Notes: generated from the sequence alone by a model not told the origin. Shown: positions 25,599 through 36,687, counted from the stretch's first letter. The stretch: 64,000 nucleotides of DNA from Secundilactobacillus silagei JCM 19001 (GCF_002217945.1 NZ_BCMG01000001.1:186001-250000); one strand, 5' to 3'. Program-made: numbers and translations.

Positions 25599-26552
25599 AT
25601 GAAAGCAATTGTCATTGAAAAAGCCGGCGGACCAGAAGCGTTACAGTTAAAAGAGGTACCGACACCCAAAGTTAAGCCGGGCTGGAGCTTGGTTCGGGTT
25701 AAGGGTTTTGGTATCAACCGTTCTGAAATTTACACCCGGAAAGGTGAATCACCAACCGTTAAGTTTCCACGGGTTTTAGGCATCGAATGTGTCGGTGAAA
25801 TTGCCGATACCACCGATGCTAAACGGTTACCAGTTGGCCAGAAAGTAGCCAGCATCATGGGCGGCATGGGCCGTGATTTTGACGGTGGTTATGCTGAATA
25901 TGCATTGCTGCCTAACAAACAGATCTACGCTGTGAATACTAATTTACCATGGGATGAATTTGCCGCCATTCCAGAAACTTATTTCACTGCTTATGGTTCA
26001 CTGAAGAATGCCCATATTGATGACGCCAAGACGTTACTAGTTCGTGGCGCCACCAGTGGGGTTGGTAGTGCCGCTATCAAATTAGCTAAGGCCATTAATC
26101 CGGACATTACAGTTAGTGGCAGCACTCGTAATGATAAGAAGTTCGATAAACTTAAGTCAGTTGGCTGTGATAAGCCAGTTTTGGATAAGGATGGCAAGGT
26201 TCAGACGGATGACCATTTTGATGCCATTCTGGAATTGGTTGGGGTTGCGACCCTTAGTGATTCATTATCACATCTACAACCAGGTGGCTATTGCTGTTTG
26301 ACTGGTGGTTTAGGAAATCAATGGGCCGTTAAAGAATTTGATCCCTTTGTTATCCCAACTGGTGCTAGTCTGACGGTCTTTGGTTCTGGGGCTGAAAGTA
26401 ATGATGCGGCCTTTAACGATATGCTGAGTATCATTGAAAATCACCATATTGATGTGAAACCAACTAAGACGTTTGATCTCGCTCACACTGGTGATGCTCA
26501 AGCAGCCCTGGATTCAACCGATAGCTTTGGTAAAGTAGTTGTTCTTCCCTAA
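25599..26552 (+). CDS. Zinc-free MDR / quinone oxidoreductase
   Basis: A 317-residue medium-chain reductase of the quinone oxidoreductase type. It starts MKAIVIEKAGGPEALQLKEVP; the cofactor motif RGATSGVGSAAIKLAKA lies at about 148-164 (AxxGxxG type, NADPH). The Cys/His zinc ligands of alcohol dehydrogenases are absent. It would reduce quinones or activated alkenes in the cytosol. It has an AAAGGAAG site and is third in the amidohydrolase-MarR operon. An unknown gene follows 21 bp later. Confidence 0.88.
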   Translation: MKAIVIEKAGGPEALQLKEVPTPKVKPGWSLVRVKGFGINRSEIYTRKGESPTVKFPRVLGIECVGEIADTTDAKRLPVGQKVASIMGGMGRDFDGGYAEYALLPNKQIYAVNTNLPWDEFAAIPETYFTAYGSLKNAHIDDAKTLLVRGATSGVGSAAIKLAKAINPDITVSGSTRNDKKFDKLKSVGCDKPVLDKDGKVQTDDHFDAILELVGVATLSDSLSHLQPGGYCCLTGGLGNQWAVKEFDPFVIPTGASLTVFGSGAESNDAAFNDMLSIIENHHIDVKPTKTFDLAHTGDAQAALDSTDSFGKVVVLP

Positions 26553-26573
26553 CATAATGAAAGAAGGTTTCTA

Positions 26574-27170
26574 ATGACAGCGTTAACGATTGCTGGTAAA
26601 ACTTATCCAGATTTACAGATTCCAGATGGTTATAAAATCGTGGTCAATAAACTCGTCCCACGTAACGATGAAAAGGTGCATCTGCTGCGCTACCAGCCGG
26701 CAGATTTACCAGAAGAAGCACTTGGTCGAGAACACGTGACGGTTATTTACAAAGACGATGGCGGTATTTATTCGTATAATGCCCTTACTCAGCCATTAAC
26801 AGGTGCGGTACCCAGTGAAAAACAGGCCTTTGCGCTTGCGGAAAAACTGTGGCAGGAAGTCGCACCTAAATACCGGGAACAGCTTGAACCGCTTAGAAGC
26901 TTAGCTGGTCAAGAACGGACTTACACGGACGCGGATGGCAAGGCCGTTACGATCCCATTGATCTGGGCAAAGTATGCTAATATGCTGGTTGAAGGCAGTT
27001 ACGAATGGGTCGGTTTCGGCCCGAATGGCCATCTCGTGGAGTTCGAACGGTATAACTTCTGGGACTATGAAGCTGGCCGCCAAAAGACGGAGATGTGGTA
27101 CGGTGACGATTGGATCCGTGCTCGTCGTGGTCTAGGCCCGCAGTTGGACGCACCGTTGCCGTTAGCTTAA
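26574..27170 (+). CDS. Hypothetical protein, 198 aa
   Basis: I do not recognise a family. It is a soluble, acidic protein without signal peptide or membrane segment. It contains HVTVIYKDDGGIYSY and a Trp/Tyr-rich C-terminal half (YEWVGFGPNGHLVEFERYN, WDYEAG, EMWYGDDW), which suggests a beta-sheet fold binding a small hydrophobic ligand. It is the last gene of the operon beginning at 24104 (AGAAGG site, 21-bp gap, terminator after). It is likely to serve the same pathway as the quinone oxidoreductase. Confidence 0.7.
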   Translation: MTALTIAGKTYPDLQIPDGYKIVVNKLVPRNDEKVHLLRYQPADLPEEALGREHVTVIYKDDGGIYSYNALTQPLTGAVPSEKQAFALAEKLWQEVAPKYREQLEPLRSLAGQERTYTDADGKAVTIPLIWAKYANMLVEGSYEWVGFGPNGHLVEFERYNFWDYEAGRQKTEMWYGDDWIRARRGLGPQLDAPLPLA

Positions 27171-27179
27171 ATTTAAATA

Positions 27180-27213
27180 CTAAAAGGGTTCGCAGTTTGC
27201 GAGCCCTTTTTGT
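27180..27213 (+). terminator. Intrinsic terminator
   Basis: AAAAGGGTTCGCA / TGCGAGCCCTTTTT hairpin after the last gene of the 24104-27170 operon. Confidence 0.85.
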
Positions 27214-27315
27214 TGTTTAAAATGCGGAATTACTATTTCAATTAGGCGGTGATTGACCTATTCTATGGGTGAGAATTGACTGTCAGAATTGGTGATAATA
27301 AAGGAGAAAAAATCC

Positions 27316-27858
27316 ATGCCAGAAACTTATCGATTGCAGCTTGGTCCACTTGTCCGTCGTTTACCGATTATGAAATTACCTAATGACGTGACGATTGCTT
27401 CGTTTGTGTTATTAGGGGACGCGGAGCTGACGCACTACGCTGCTGAAAGACTGATTGAGCGGGTTAAAAACGTCACTTTTGATTATTTTGTTACGGTAGA
27501 AAGTAAGGGGATCCCGTTAGCCCAGGAAATGACGTGGTTAAGCGGGCGCAAGCAGTATTTTGTCTTGCGGAAGGCGGTGAAAGACTACATGGTCTCACCG
27601 CTGAGTGTACCGGTTGAAGCCATTACGACTTCGGCTGATCAGCGACTGGTCTTGGATGGGACGGATGCAGCTAGATTGAAAGGCAAAAAAGTGATTATTG
27701 TGGATGATGTCATCAGTTCTGGCGGTTCACTGCAGGCAGCCGAACGGTTACTTCAGCAGGCTGGTGCAAAGGTGATTAATCGGTTAGCAGTTTTGGCAGA
27801 AGGTTCCGCCAAGAATCGGCAAGATATTAGTTATTTAGGAACATTGCCGTTATTTTAG
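27316..27858 (+). CDS. Phosphoribosyltransferase (adenine PRT-like)
   Basis: A 180-residue type I phosphoribosyltransferase. The PRPP-binding motif VIIVDDVISSGGSL lies at about residues 124-137, and the FVTVESKGIPLA loop about 60-71 is as in adenine/xanthine PRTs. Start ATG 27316 is supported by AAAGGAG 8-10 bp ahead; upstream in-frame GTG 27289 has none. It would salvage a purine base with PRPP in the cytosol. A typical cellular apt is about 172 residues, so this may be a second, divergent copy. It is monocistronic with a terminator. Confidence 0.82.
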   Translation: MPETYRLQLGPLVRRLPIMKLPNDVTIASFVLLGDAELTHYAAERLIERVKNVTFDYFVTVESKGIPLAQEMTWLSGRKQYFVLRKAVKDYMVSPLSVPVEAITTSADQRLVLDGTDAARLKGKKVIIVDDVISSGGSLQAAERLLQQAGAKVINRLAVLAEGSAKNRQDISYLGTLPLF

Positions 27859-27863
27859 AATGT

Positions 27864-27899
27864 AAAAGCTGGGATTGAATTCAATCCCAGCTTTTTTGT
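27864..27899. terminator. Bidirectional terminator
   Basis: AAAAGCTGGGATTGAA / TTCAATCCCAGCTTTTTT between the convergent PRT and permease genes. Confidence 0.88.
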
Positions 27900-27901
27900 C
27901 T

Positions 27902-29296
27902 CTAATTTAAAGGTTTAGGTGCAACGTTTGGAACCGTCGACTTTTCTCGTGAAGCGAAGAAGCCGAAGACGGCACACCAGACGATGCCTAGAATTGCGGG
28001 AATCTGGTTATTGGCGTCTAAGAATAAGCTCAGATAAACGATCCCGAAGAAAACGATCAGCAGCGGATCAATAATTTTATAGGCCGGCATCAGGAAACCG
28101 TTTGGCAAAAAGTCAGCGGATTGACGGTAACGATAATGAGCTGCAATGGTCAGCGCGTAAACGATCAAGTAAAGGTCACTGCAAGCGGCCGCAATCAAGG
28201 CGAAAACGTTTGAAATTCCTGGTAACAGACTGAGAAGCGGTGCTAATAAGCAGAGGGTGACCGAAATTAGAATGCCACGGGCTGGCACACCATGACTGGA
28301 AATGTGGTTGAAATGTTGCATAAATGAGCCATTGGAATCAAGTGACAGCTGGTAAAAATGGCGCCCAGCTGAATAGATCACGCTGTTAATCGAAGAAGCG
28401 GCTGAAGTTAACACAACGAAGTTAACTACCGCAGCGGCAGCGCGTAGGCCAATCAATGAAAAGACCTGCACGAATGGACTTTGACTAGTCGAAAGACTGC
28501 GCCATGGATAAATCAACATGATGACGAAGAGGGCACCAACGTAAAAGATCAGGATCCGGAAGATAATTTCATTGATGGCTTTCGGTAGGACCTTACGGGG
28601 GTTCTTAGTTTCAGCGGTTGTGATCCCGACAAATTCCATGCCGCAAAAAGCAAAGAAAACCATTGGAAAGGCGCTAATAAAGTTTTTGATCCCATTGGGA
28701 AATAGGGTGAATCCTGAAGTGATGTTGGTTAAACTCACAGCACCACTGGACGTTTTAAAGTGAGTGAATAACAGGAAGAAGCCGGTGGCAATCATCGCTA
28801 AAATGGCGATAATTTTAATCAAAGCGAACCAGAATTCCGCTTCACCAAAGAGGCGAACGGCAATGAGATTAACACTGGCAAGCAGGGCTAAGAAGATGAT
28901 TTGAATCAGCCAGCTGGGGGCGTGCGGCAGCCAAAACTGAACGTAATTGGCAATCGCAGTCAATTCGGCCATGCCAACACAGATGAGGTTGATCCAATAG
29001 GTCCACCCAGCAAAGTAACCCGTGCGTTTGCCCAAGTAACGACTGATAAAGGCGATGAACGTGTGCTGAGAGGGATCTGCATACAGCATTTCACCCATGC
29101 CACGCATCATTAAGAAGAAAAAGATACCAGTAATCATATATACAAAAATAATCGATGGTCCGGTTTTTTTAATGGAAGTACTTGCCCCTAAAAACAGTGC
29201 GGTACCAATCGTACCACCCAGTGCAATCATTTGAACATGTCGGTTAGATAAGGCCCTTTTCGTGCCGTCAGCGTTAATATCTGTTTGTTTGTCCAT
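27902..29296 (-). CDS. APC-superfamily amino acid permease
   Basis: A 464-residue membrane transporter with twelve predicted membrane segments. The first shows the family signature MIALGGTIGTALFLGAS at about 23-39, followed by GEMLY, GWTYWINL and FCGMEFVGITTAETKNPRK, typical of the D-serine/D-alanine/glycine and aromatic amino acid permease cluster. It should import an amino acid with protons. It has a good AAAGGAG site on the minus strand. It is monocistronic. The exact substrate is not readable from the sequence. Confidence 0.9.
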   Translation of the reverse strand: MDKQTDINADGTKRALSNRHVQMIALGGTIGTALFLGASTSIKKTGPSIIFVYMITGIFFFLMMRGMGEMLYADPSQHTFIAFISRYLGKRTGYFAGWTYWINLICVGMAELTAIANYVQFWLPHAPSWLIQIIFLALLASVNLIAVRLFGEAEFWFALIKIIAILAMIATGFFLLFTHFKTSSGAVSLTNITSGFTLFPNGIKNFISAFPMVFFAFCGMEFVGITTAETKNPRKVLPKAINEIIFRILIFYVGALFVIMLIYPWRSLSTSQSPFVQVFSLIGLRAAAAVVNFVVLTSAASSINSVIYSAGRHFYQLSLDSNGSFMQHFNHISSHGVPARGILISVTLCLLAPLLSLLPGISNVFALIAAACSDLYLIVYALTIAAHYRYRQSADFLPNGFLMPAYKIIDPLLIVFFGIVYLSLFLDANNQIPAILGIVWCAVFGFFASREKSTVPNVAPKPLN

Positions 29297-29608
29297 AGAC
29301 TCACTCCTTTTATCATTAGTTCGTATTTAATCACTAAATGATAGAAAATTCAAGCAATTGATTAAATTTTGATTTGAATCAGCTAAAATATGGTTATTAA
29401 TATTCATTAAATGTGCTGTAATACCGGTAAAAGAAAATAATTATTCATATACTAATTAAATTTTAATTTTAAATATGGACGTGCATACTTGAATAAATAG
29501 TTACATGATGATGTGAGCTTAATCATCTCAATTGGGCCTGCTGGTGTTATCTTTACGCTGTTTCTGAAGGATTCGGCATTGGCTGAATTAAATTTAATAT
29601 CAAACTTA
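29297..29608. other. Intergenic stretch without a recognised gene
   Basis: About 310 bp, AT-rich near 29330-29470, holding the upstream region of the permease gene. No ORF with a ribosome site is convincing. Confidence 0.4.
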
Positions 29609-29648
29609 AAAGCAGCCTTCGAAAGTTTAATTTCGAAGGCTGCTTTTG
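29609..29648 (-). terminator. Terminator of the flavin oxidoreductase gene
   Basis: AAAAGCAGCCTTCGAAA / TTTCGAAGGCTGCTTTT, a perfect hairpin just downstream of the minus-strand stop at 29665; it can work in both directions. Confidence 0.85.
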
Positions 29649-29664
29649 AGTGGATCAATAGTAA

Positions 29665-30642
29665 TTAATTGTTTGCTGGAACACCGCTATTTAGGCGATC
29701 CATGATGACTGAAACGGGTTCAATTTTGGTGATCTGGGAGATACCTAATCCAAATGATGCGTAGCCATGTTTCAGATCTCCCTCTAACATGCCGATGCGC
29801 ATGCCTTCATAACCAGAGGCCGCTTTGTAGATGTCTTGACGGCTGGCTCCAACCTGATCTAAGCTGACCAATTTATCCGGTAATTTACCAGGAAGGGAGC
29901 GGTAGTAGGCCGGCACTGTGCGATACATCACTAAATCATCGGCATCAGCAGTTAGCGCAGCTTCTTTAATATTTTGAGCCATGCGGCTTTCTTTTGACAT
30001 CATGAAGGCCGTGCCGACGTAAAGGCCTTCTGCGCCTAACGCGAAGACTGCTTTGGCTGTCCGGCCATCAACGATGCCACCGGCTGCCATAACGGGCATC
30101 TCACCAGCAGCATCGACGATCATTGGCACGACTGATAAAGTACCAATGACTTTGGTTGGCACGGTACCGCCTTCGTCAAAGCCGGTCGCAACAAAGATAT
30201 CGACACCGGCTGCGGCAGCTTGTTTTGTGATTTCAACAGTTGGCGTCAATGGCCGGAAGACGACCTTGATACCGGCTGCCTTTAATTGCTGGATGCGGTC
30301 AGAAACCAGTTCGCCAGCACACACCGCCACCGGCACTTTTTCGTCGATCATTAATTGCAGGGTGGGGCCGAAGAAAGGATCCTTATCCCCTGATTGCAGG
30401 CCAACGTTTAATCCAAAAGGTTTGTCAGTTAAGGCTTTAACTTGATGAATTTCATTTCTCATACGGTCGATGGTTTCATCTAGTGAGCGGGTCACCGTAG
30501 TTTGACCGGCGTTAAACCCCAGTACCCCTAGGCCACCAGCATTGCTGACTGCGGCGACTAATTTAGCGTCAGTCAACCACAATAAGGGTCCCTGAATGAT
30601 GGGCTTTTCAACGTTTAGAATTTGTGCGACACGATTAGTCAT
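29665..30642 (-). CDS. NAD(P)H-dependent flavin oxidoreductase (nitronate monooxygenase / FabK-like)
   Basis: A 325-residue FMN TIM-barrel protein. Family motifs: KPIIQGPLLWLTDAKLVAAVSNAGGLG near the start (in parts), VFRPLTPTVE, VATGFDEGGT at about 150, then PVMAAGGIVDG and GAEGLYVGTAFM for phosphate binding. Such enzymes oxidise nitronates or reduce enoyl/quinone substrates; the FabK enoyl-ACP reductase role is less likely as there are no fatty acid genes nearby. It is divergent from a LysR regulator, with about 140 bp between, which probably controls it. Confidence 0.87.
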   Translation of the reverse strand: MTNRVAQILNVEKPIIQGPLLWLTDAKLVAAVSNAGGLGVLGFNAGQTTVTRSLDETIDRMRNEIHQVKALTDKPFGLNVGLQSGDKDPFFGPTLQLMIDEKVPVAVCAGELVSDRIQQLKAAGIKVVFRPLTPTVEITKQAAAAGVDIFVATGFDEGGTVPTKVIGTLSVVPMIVDAAGEMPVMAAGGIVDGRTAKAVFALGAEGLYVGTAFMMSKESRMAQNIKEAALTADADDLVMYRTVPAYYRSLPGKLPDKLVSLDQVGASRQDIYKAASGYEGMRIGMLEGDLKHGYASFGLGISQITKIEPVSVIMDRLNSGVPANN

Positions 30643-30785
30643 AAATTATTCGCTCCCGTTATAATTTTATTAGTGATACTATTCACTTACAAGTGCTATT
30701 ATAGTGGCACAAGCGGAAACTGGCTATTAACTATTAAATTTAAAATTATAACTAAAACGATATGATTTTTCCATGGAGGTTTAGG

Positions 30786-31715
30786 ATGAGTACCCATCGA
30801 ACGTTACTGAATATTTTGAAGACAGTTGAATATTCGCAGACACTGTCAGACGTTGCTGAGCGACTTTATATCAGTCAGCCGTACATCAGCAAGTTACTAA
30901 AGGAAACGGAAAATAATTATCACGTAACGCTGGTAACGCGCACGAAGCCAGTCAAACTAACTAGTGCTGGTATGACGATGATCAATGGCCTCCAATCAAT
31001 TGTCGATGAGGAAAATCAGCTCAAAGACACCCTAGTTACCAATTCCGAGCTGCATCACCAGCCCATCCACATTGCCATGACCGATCCCTTTTTGAGCAGC
31101 ATTGTGAGTGGTGCTATGACGAAGTACTATGCGCAGCACTCCGAACGGAAGCTCGATATTAAACTGATCAACGATCTGTCCGTCGTCAATGAGGCCGATA
31201 TGAGTAACGTGGACATTTTAATCGGTAAACGAATTCGTGATCCGCACTTTAGTCAGATTGAATTACCCAGTCGGCAGCTGAGTTTATTTATCTCTAGTCA
31301 CTGTCAGACTTTTGATCCCAAGCTGCTGTACCAGCGGTTTCAGAATGGGTCGCTTGAGGCCTTAAATGACTATTCGTACGTTGGTTTTGCAGGCTATGAT
31401 ATTTTCCAGCGGTACGTCGATTTAAGCTTTAAGAAGGAAAGCATTAATCTCGCAACTTCAATTACGGTTCCAACTGCAGCTGACGCACTGGAAGCAGTGA
31501 ATAATATTCCGCATGCAACGACGATAACGACCTTGGCAACGGCTCAAAGGGTCTTTCCGGATCACAACTTTAACTTAATGCCATTACCGGCTAACTTCAT
31601 TAGTTTGGAAACGACGATTAGCTATCGGGATATGACAAATGATAGTGAAATTATTGAGATTGCTAGATATCTATATGGTGAGCTGCAAAAAAGCGATAAT
31701 TCCGTTGCGGTATGA
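30786..31715 (+). CDS. LysR family transcriptional regulator
   Basis: A 309-residue regulator. The winged HTH comes first (LKTVEYSQTLSDVAERLYIS, then QPYISKLLKETE), followed by the periplasmic-binding-like effector domain (HIAMTDPFLSSIV...). Start ATG 30786 was chosen because GGAGG at 30775-30779 is 6 bp ahead; the ATG at 30762 lies before that site. It is divergent from the flavin oxidoreductase and is followed by an aminotransferase 280 bp downstream, so it may control either. Confidence 0.88.
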   Translation: MSTHRTLLNILKTVEYSQTLSDVAERLYISQPYISKLLKETENNYHVTLVTRTKPVKLTSAGMTMINGLQSIVDEENQLKDTLVTNSELHHQPIHIAMTDPFLSSIVSGAMTKYYAQHSERKLDIKLINDLSVVNEADMSNVDILIGKRIRDPHFSQIELPSRQLSLFISSHCQTFDPKLLYQRFQNGSLEALNDYSYVGFAGYDIFQRYVDLSFKKESINLATSITVPTAADALEAVNNIPHATTITTLATAQRVFPDHNFNLMPLPANFISLETTISYRDMTNDSEIIEIARYLYGELQKSDNSVAV

Positions 31716-31995
31716 AAGCCTAATTGTTTATAGGTTCACAGCTTTTGATTAATCACCTAATGATAAAAAATCACAGATTAAATTAAAATTCAATTTGAAA
31801 TGGGACTAGAATTTTTTGGAGAATACTGCTATATTTAGTTTACTAACAGCGATTACTATGATTATATCCATTAATCAAAACTTAATAATTGGTATATCTA
31901 TTATTGAATTGAATAAATAATGAATTTACTATGTTAATTCAAATACATAGGTGATTACTGTCATGATTAATCATTCACTTGGAGGTACTTACTTT

Positions 31996-33165
31996 ATGGA
32001 AATCAATCAATTAAATCCCGATATTGTGTCAGTCGCACCATCCGCGCTACGGGTGTTCGACCATGAGATCAGTGCAGACCCTGATATCGTAAAATTAACG
32101 CTGGGCGAACCCGATTTTAACGTGCCGGAACACATCAAGCAGGCAGCGATTGCGTCCATCAATGCTGATCAGTCGCATTATCCGTACTACTGGGGCATTC
32201 AGGAGTTACGGGATGCTGCCTCAACGTATTACCGGGAAAAATTCGGCTATCAGTATACGGCTGACCAAATCGTCTGCACGGTTGGTGCCACGGAAGGGTT
32301 ATCGGCGACTTTTAAGACGTTATTTCAGCCTGGCGATGGCGTGCTGATCCCAATGCCGGCTTATCCGGTTTATAAGGCGATGGCATTAGTTAATCATTTG
32401 AAGCCGATCATGATCGATACCACCGCAAACGGCTGTGTGCTTAAGCCACAGCAGGTGACGGATGCCATCAAAGCTAATCCGGATGTGACCATCAGAGGCG
32501 TGGTGATCACTGATCCGTCCAATCCAACTGGTGTGGTCTATTCTGAAGACCAGTTAGCCGCCTTAGTGCCAGTATTGCGCGATAACAAGATTTGGGTGAT
32601 CAGCGATGAAATCTATGGTGAACTGACCTATGGTGTCCAGCATTACTCATTGTCGCGGTGGTTGCCAGATCAGACCATTATCATTAATGGACTATCGAAA
32701 TCTCACGCCATGACCGGCTGGCGCATCGGCTTTGCGTTTGGCCCAACTGGCGTGATCGACCAAATTGCTAAAGCCCATCAATTCCAAGTCACAACGCCAA
32801 CGTCAATCGTGCAATACGCCGCCGTTGAGGCATTGACGCATGGTCAAAATGACGCTGCAGCAATGCGAAAAGTCTATGAAAAACGCTGTGATTATCTCAA
32901 ACAGGAACTGACGAAATTAGGCGTGACTTACGTTGAGCCTCAAGGTGCGTTCTACATTTTCATGAAGATTCCAGAACAGTGCCAGCTCGATAGCTTTGCC
33001 TTTGCCCGTCAACTGGCGAAGGACTACCACGTTGGTTTGATGCCCGGCGCACCGTTTGGCGATCCCCAGGCACTACGGATCAGTTATGCTTCCAGCAATG
33101 AAAACCTGCACGCTGCGGTGGATGCACTGACTAAGGAATTAACGAAACTGGGCGTATTGGCTTAA
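31996..33165 (+). CDS. Class I/II aminotransferase
   Basis: A 389-residue PLP-dependent aminotransferase of the aspartate/aromatic type (often annotated AraT or PatA in lactobacilli). LTLGEPDFNVPEHI sits near residue 35, SNPTGVVYS in the middle, the Schiff-base Lys235 in NGLSKSHAMTGWRIGF, and the Arg-containing end ALRISYASSNE. ATG 31996 has GGAGG 10 bp ahead; an in-frame ATG at 31951 lies before it and is less likely. It transfers amino groups from aspartate, aromatic or diaminopimelate-related substrates; I cannot choose. It has its own terminator. Confidence 0.88.
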   Translation: MEINQLNPDIVSVAPSALRVFDHEISADPDIVKLTLGEPDFNVPEHIKQAAIASINADQSHYPYYWGIQELRDAASTYYREKFGYQYTADQIVCTVGATEGLSATFKTLFQPGDGVLIPMPAYPVYKAMALVNHLKPIMIDTTANGCVLKPQQVTDAIKANPDVTIRGVVITDPSNPTGVVYSEDQLAALVPVLRDNKIWVISDEIYGELTYGVQHYSLSRWLPDQTIIINGLSKSHAMTGWRIGFAFGPTGVIDQIAKAHQFQVTTPTSIVQYAAVEALTHGQNDAAAMRKVYEKRCDYLKQELTKLGVTYVEPQGAFYIFMKIPEQCQLDSFAFARQLAKDYHVGLMPGAPFGDPQALRISYASSNENLHAAVDALTKELTKLGVLA

Positions 33166-33199
33166 GCTTAATTAGTAGAAGATTATTAAATTGATATTT

Positions 33200-33244
33200 A
33201 AAGCCACACAGATTTTCCGTTGAGGGAAATCTGTGTGGCTTTCG
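33200..33244 (+). terminator. Terminator of the aminotransferase gene
   Basis: AAAGCCACACAGATTTCC-like arms (GCCACACAGATTT / AAATCTGTGTGGC) and TTTCG after. Confidence 0.8.
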
Positions 33245-33345
33245 TTTGCTGTAAATTAAGATTGACTAATTAATTGAACATAGTTATTATAGACTCTTAT
33301 TATCTATGATTATTAATCATTGTGAATTAAAAGGGGATAAAGCAT

Positions 33346-33705
33346 ATGCCAGCAAAACGTAACGCGGAGATTCAGCAACCGGATGAACCGATTGATTTTA
33401 TTACATTATTAGAGGTTAGGGCCGATGAGCTAGAAACTTTCATCGAGGACTGGAAACGACGATCGGTGATTATGGAAAAGGCGGATGGCTTCATTTCGGA
33501 TACCTTGGAAAAATCTCAACTTAGTGACAGCGCCTACCAGATCATTAATATTTCCCACTGGTCGTCTTACAATAAGTGGTTAGCAGCTACGAATAATCCA
33601 ACGTACGCTGCTCAACTGGCGGCTGACCATAGTCGGGCAACACACGTAAAAGTTACGCGCGGTTTTTATCGGCCGGTAGCGGGCGGGATGCATTTTTATG
33701 ATTAG
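33346..33705 (+). CDS. Antibiotic biosynthesis monooxygenase (ABM) domain protein
   Basis: A 119-residue single-domain protein of the dimeric alpha-beta barrel (ABM) fold. FITLLEVRADELETFIEDW is the typical first strand and helix, followed by MEKADGFISDTLEKS and YQIINISHWSSYNKWLAA. Such proteins oxygenate quinol or aromatic substrates, or degrade haem, without a cofactor. ATG 33346 follows AAAGGGG. It is monocistronic and is the last metabolic gene before the I-E array 1. It fits the redox/aromatic theme of the island. Confidence 0.85.
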   Translation: MPAKRNAEIQQPDEPIDFITLLEVRADELETFIEDWKRRSVIMEKADGFISDTLEKSQLSDSAYQIINISHWSSYNKWLAATNNPTYAAQLAADHSRATHVKVTRGFYRPVAGGMHFYD

Positions 33706-33813
33706 GAAAGATGGCGTAGGTGAGAGCAAATCCTAGAGATGGGGATGCTCTTTTGTTTTAGGATTAACATTTAATTAAAACTAAAAAGTGATGGAAAACG
33801 AAGAAAATATCAT

Positions 33814-35340
<1,527 letters not shown>

Positions 35341-35848
35341 TTTAGTACACTATGTACTTATTCAGAATTAATGTATTTCTTGCATATTTAGGGGCGATAT
35401 TCCATACATAGTATTATAATAAGAAAATAACCGAGAAGATGAAACGATTAAGGGCTTTTCAAATGATAAAAAGATTTGTGAAAAGTAGATTTGTATAATC
35501 TGTTTTACAACTACGTTTACAACGCTTTGAAAACATAAAAAAGAATTTGATCATTTTGTTGTATGTTTTACCAAGTGCTTGATTATGACCGCATAGGTAT
35601 GGGTCACTGTATGTATTATAGGTTGAAAGAATTAAGTAGTTGGATAATTAGCTAACAGTCGGAATGTAAGAAAACTTATGAGTATCTTGTGTTTTAAGCG
35701 AGTGGTAATGTTCACGATAGTCTATGTTATCAGCACCGTTTACTGTTGGAGATACACCTTTTTATTACTGCTATTAGCTATAATGGGGTTATTTTGTTTG
35801 TTCGTGGGCAACTGATGGATTATGGGAACCAAAGGAGGCACTATTAAA
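35341..35848. other. Gene-free stretch after array 1
   Basis: About 500 bp of AT-rich DNA with no repeat copies that I can recognise and no convincing ORF. A TATAAT-like -10 at 35779-35784 may serve the small gene at 35849. Confidence 0.5.
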
Positions 35849-36163
35849 GTGGCAAGAATGACGATGAGGCCGCAGGAATTTGCAAATAAATTGGGTGTGA
35901 CTAAAAAGCAGCTCAGCGAGTGGCAAGATAGTGGAAAATTAAAACCGAGAATGACTTCGACAGCCGGCCGGAAGTACTATACCACAAGGGATATTAGTCG
36001 TGCAGAAAGCCTAATTAATCCCGAAAAGTCTAAAAAACAGTACCGACTTAATGCGATAATGACGGAAGCACGAATGTTTATTTCACGAGCAACTAGTACC
36101 GATTTAGCGAGGTACAAGCAAAAACTGATTGACCGGAAAGAGGAGCTAAAGAATGGACAATGA
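35849..36163 (+). CDS. Small MerR-like HTH protein, inserted between CRISPR remnants
   Basis: About 104 residues. The N-terminal part (MRPQEFANKLGVTKKQLSEW then DSGKLKPRMTSTAGRKYYT) reads like a MerR/excisionase-type helix-turn-helix with its wing, followed by a long basic helix. I start it at GTG 35849, 10 bp after AAAGGAGG; the ATG at 35822 lies before the site. It overlaps the next gene by 11 bp, so they are co-translated. It may be a regulator of a mobile or plasmid-derived segment, or of the nearby cas operon; the sequence does not decide. Degenerate I-E repeats lie on both sides. Confidence 0.6.
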   Translation: MARMTMRPQEFANKLGVTKKQLSEWQDSGKLKPRMTSTAGRKYYTTRDISRAESLINPEKSKKQYRLNAIMTEARMFISRATSTDLARYKQKLIDRKEELKNGQ

Positions 36164-36494
36164 AGATCGGCGGAAACAGTATAAAAGTTTGTGGATGCAG
36201 ATGAAACGAGCATCTAAACAGCCCGGATTTAATGAAGAAGCATGGCAAGACCGACTAGATGAGTACCGGTTACGGCCACGTGGCACCGTAGCACCCTCGA
36301 AAACTAAGCAATACCGGCGCGAGCAGTCTCAGAAGTGGCGTGACCGGTTAAAAGGTGGTGCAGAGTACAAACGGCTACAGTATAATGCTAACGGTCTATT
36401 AAAGCGTGATGACGTTGCTGTGGACAATATCAATGAACTACTGAACTTGGTGGAAGACCGCGAGATGGAAGTATCCCCGTATATGCAAGGGTGA
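36153..36494 (+). CDS. Small hypothetical protein ending inside a decayed CRISPR repeat
   Basis: A 113-residue, highly charged, helical protein (many Arg, Lys, Gln; RREQSQKWRDRLKGGAEYKR). I do not recognise it. The last residues (EMEVSPYMQG) and the stop are encoded by a degenerate I-E repeat at 36471-36498, so the original 3' end has been lost or replaced. The gene is probably truncated. It overlaps the HTH gene by 11 bp. Together they look like a fragment inserted into the old end of array 1. Confidence 0.5.
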   Translation: MDNEDRRKQYKSLWMQMKRASKQPGFNEEAWQDRLDEYRLRPRGTVAPSKTKQYRREQSQKWRDRLKGGAEYKRLQYNANGLLKRDDVAVDNINELLNLVEDREMEVSPYMQG

Positions 36495-36550
36495 TTCCAT
36501 CAATTAAAAAATATCACATTGGTTAATTAGTTATTCTCTGCATATGAAAG
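36471..36550 (+). repeat. Two decayed I-E repeats
   Basis: GTATCCCCGTATATGC...GGGTGATTCC at 36471-36498, and GTTATTCTCTGCATATG near 36530, 59 bp apart (normal period 61). They are probable remnants of the end of array 1, now separated from it by two small genes. Confidence 0.6.
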
Positions 36551-36687
36551 TCACTTTATTTCTGTGCTTTTTATATGACATATACAGCGGATGATTTTGT
36601 ACGTTACCGATGATACTTGTTATGCGGATCTTATTTTTCTGTATAGAAAGTGGGTAATGATTTTTGCAATAGCAGTACACATTAAAA

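Noticed and set aside
29452-29658. Short minus-strand ORF (68 codons)
   Set aside because: It covers the terminator of the flavin oxidoreductase gene and has no start signal.
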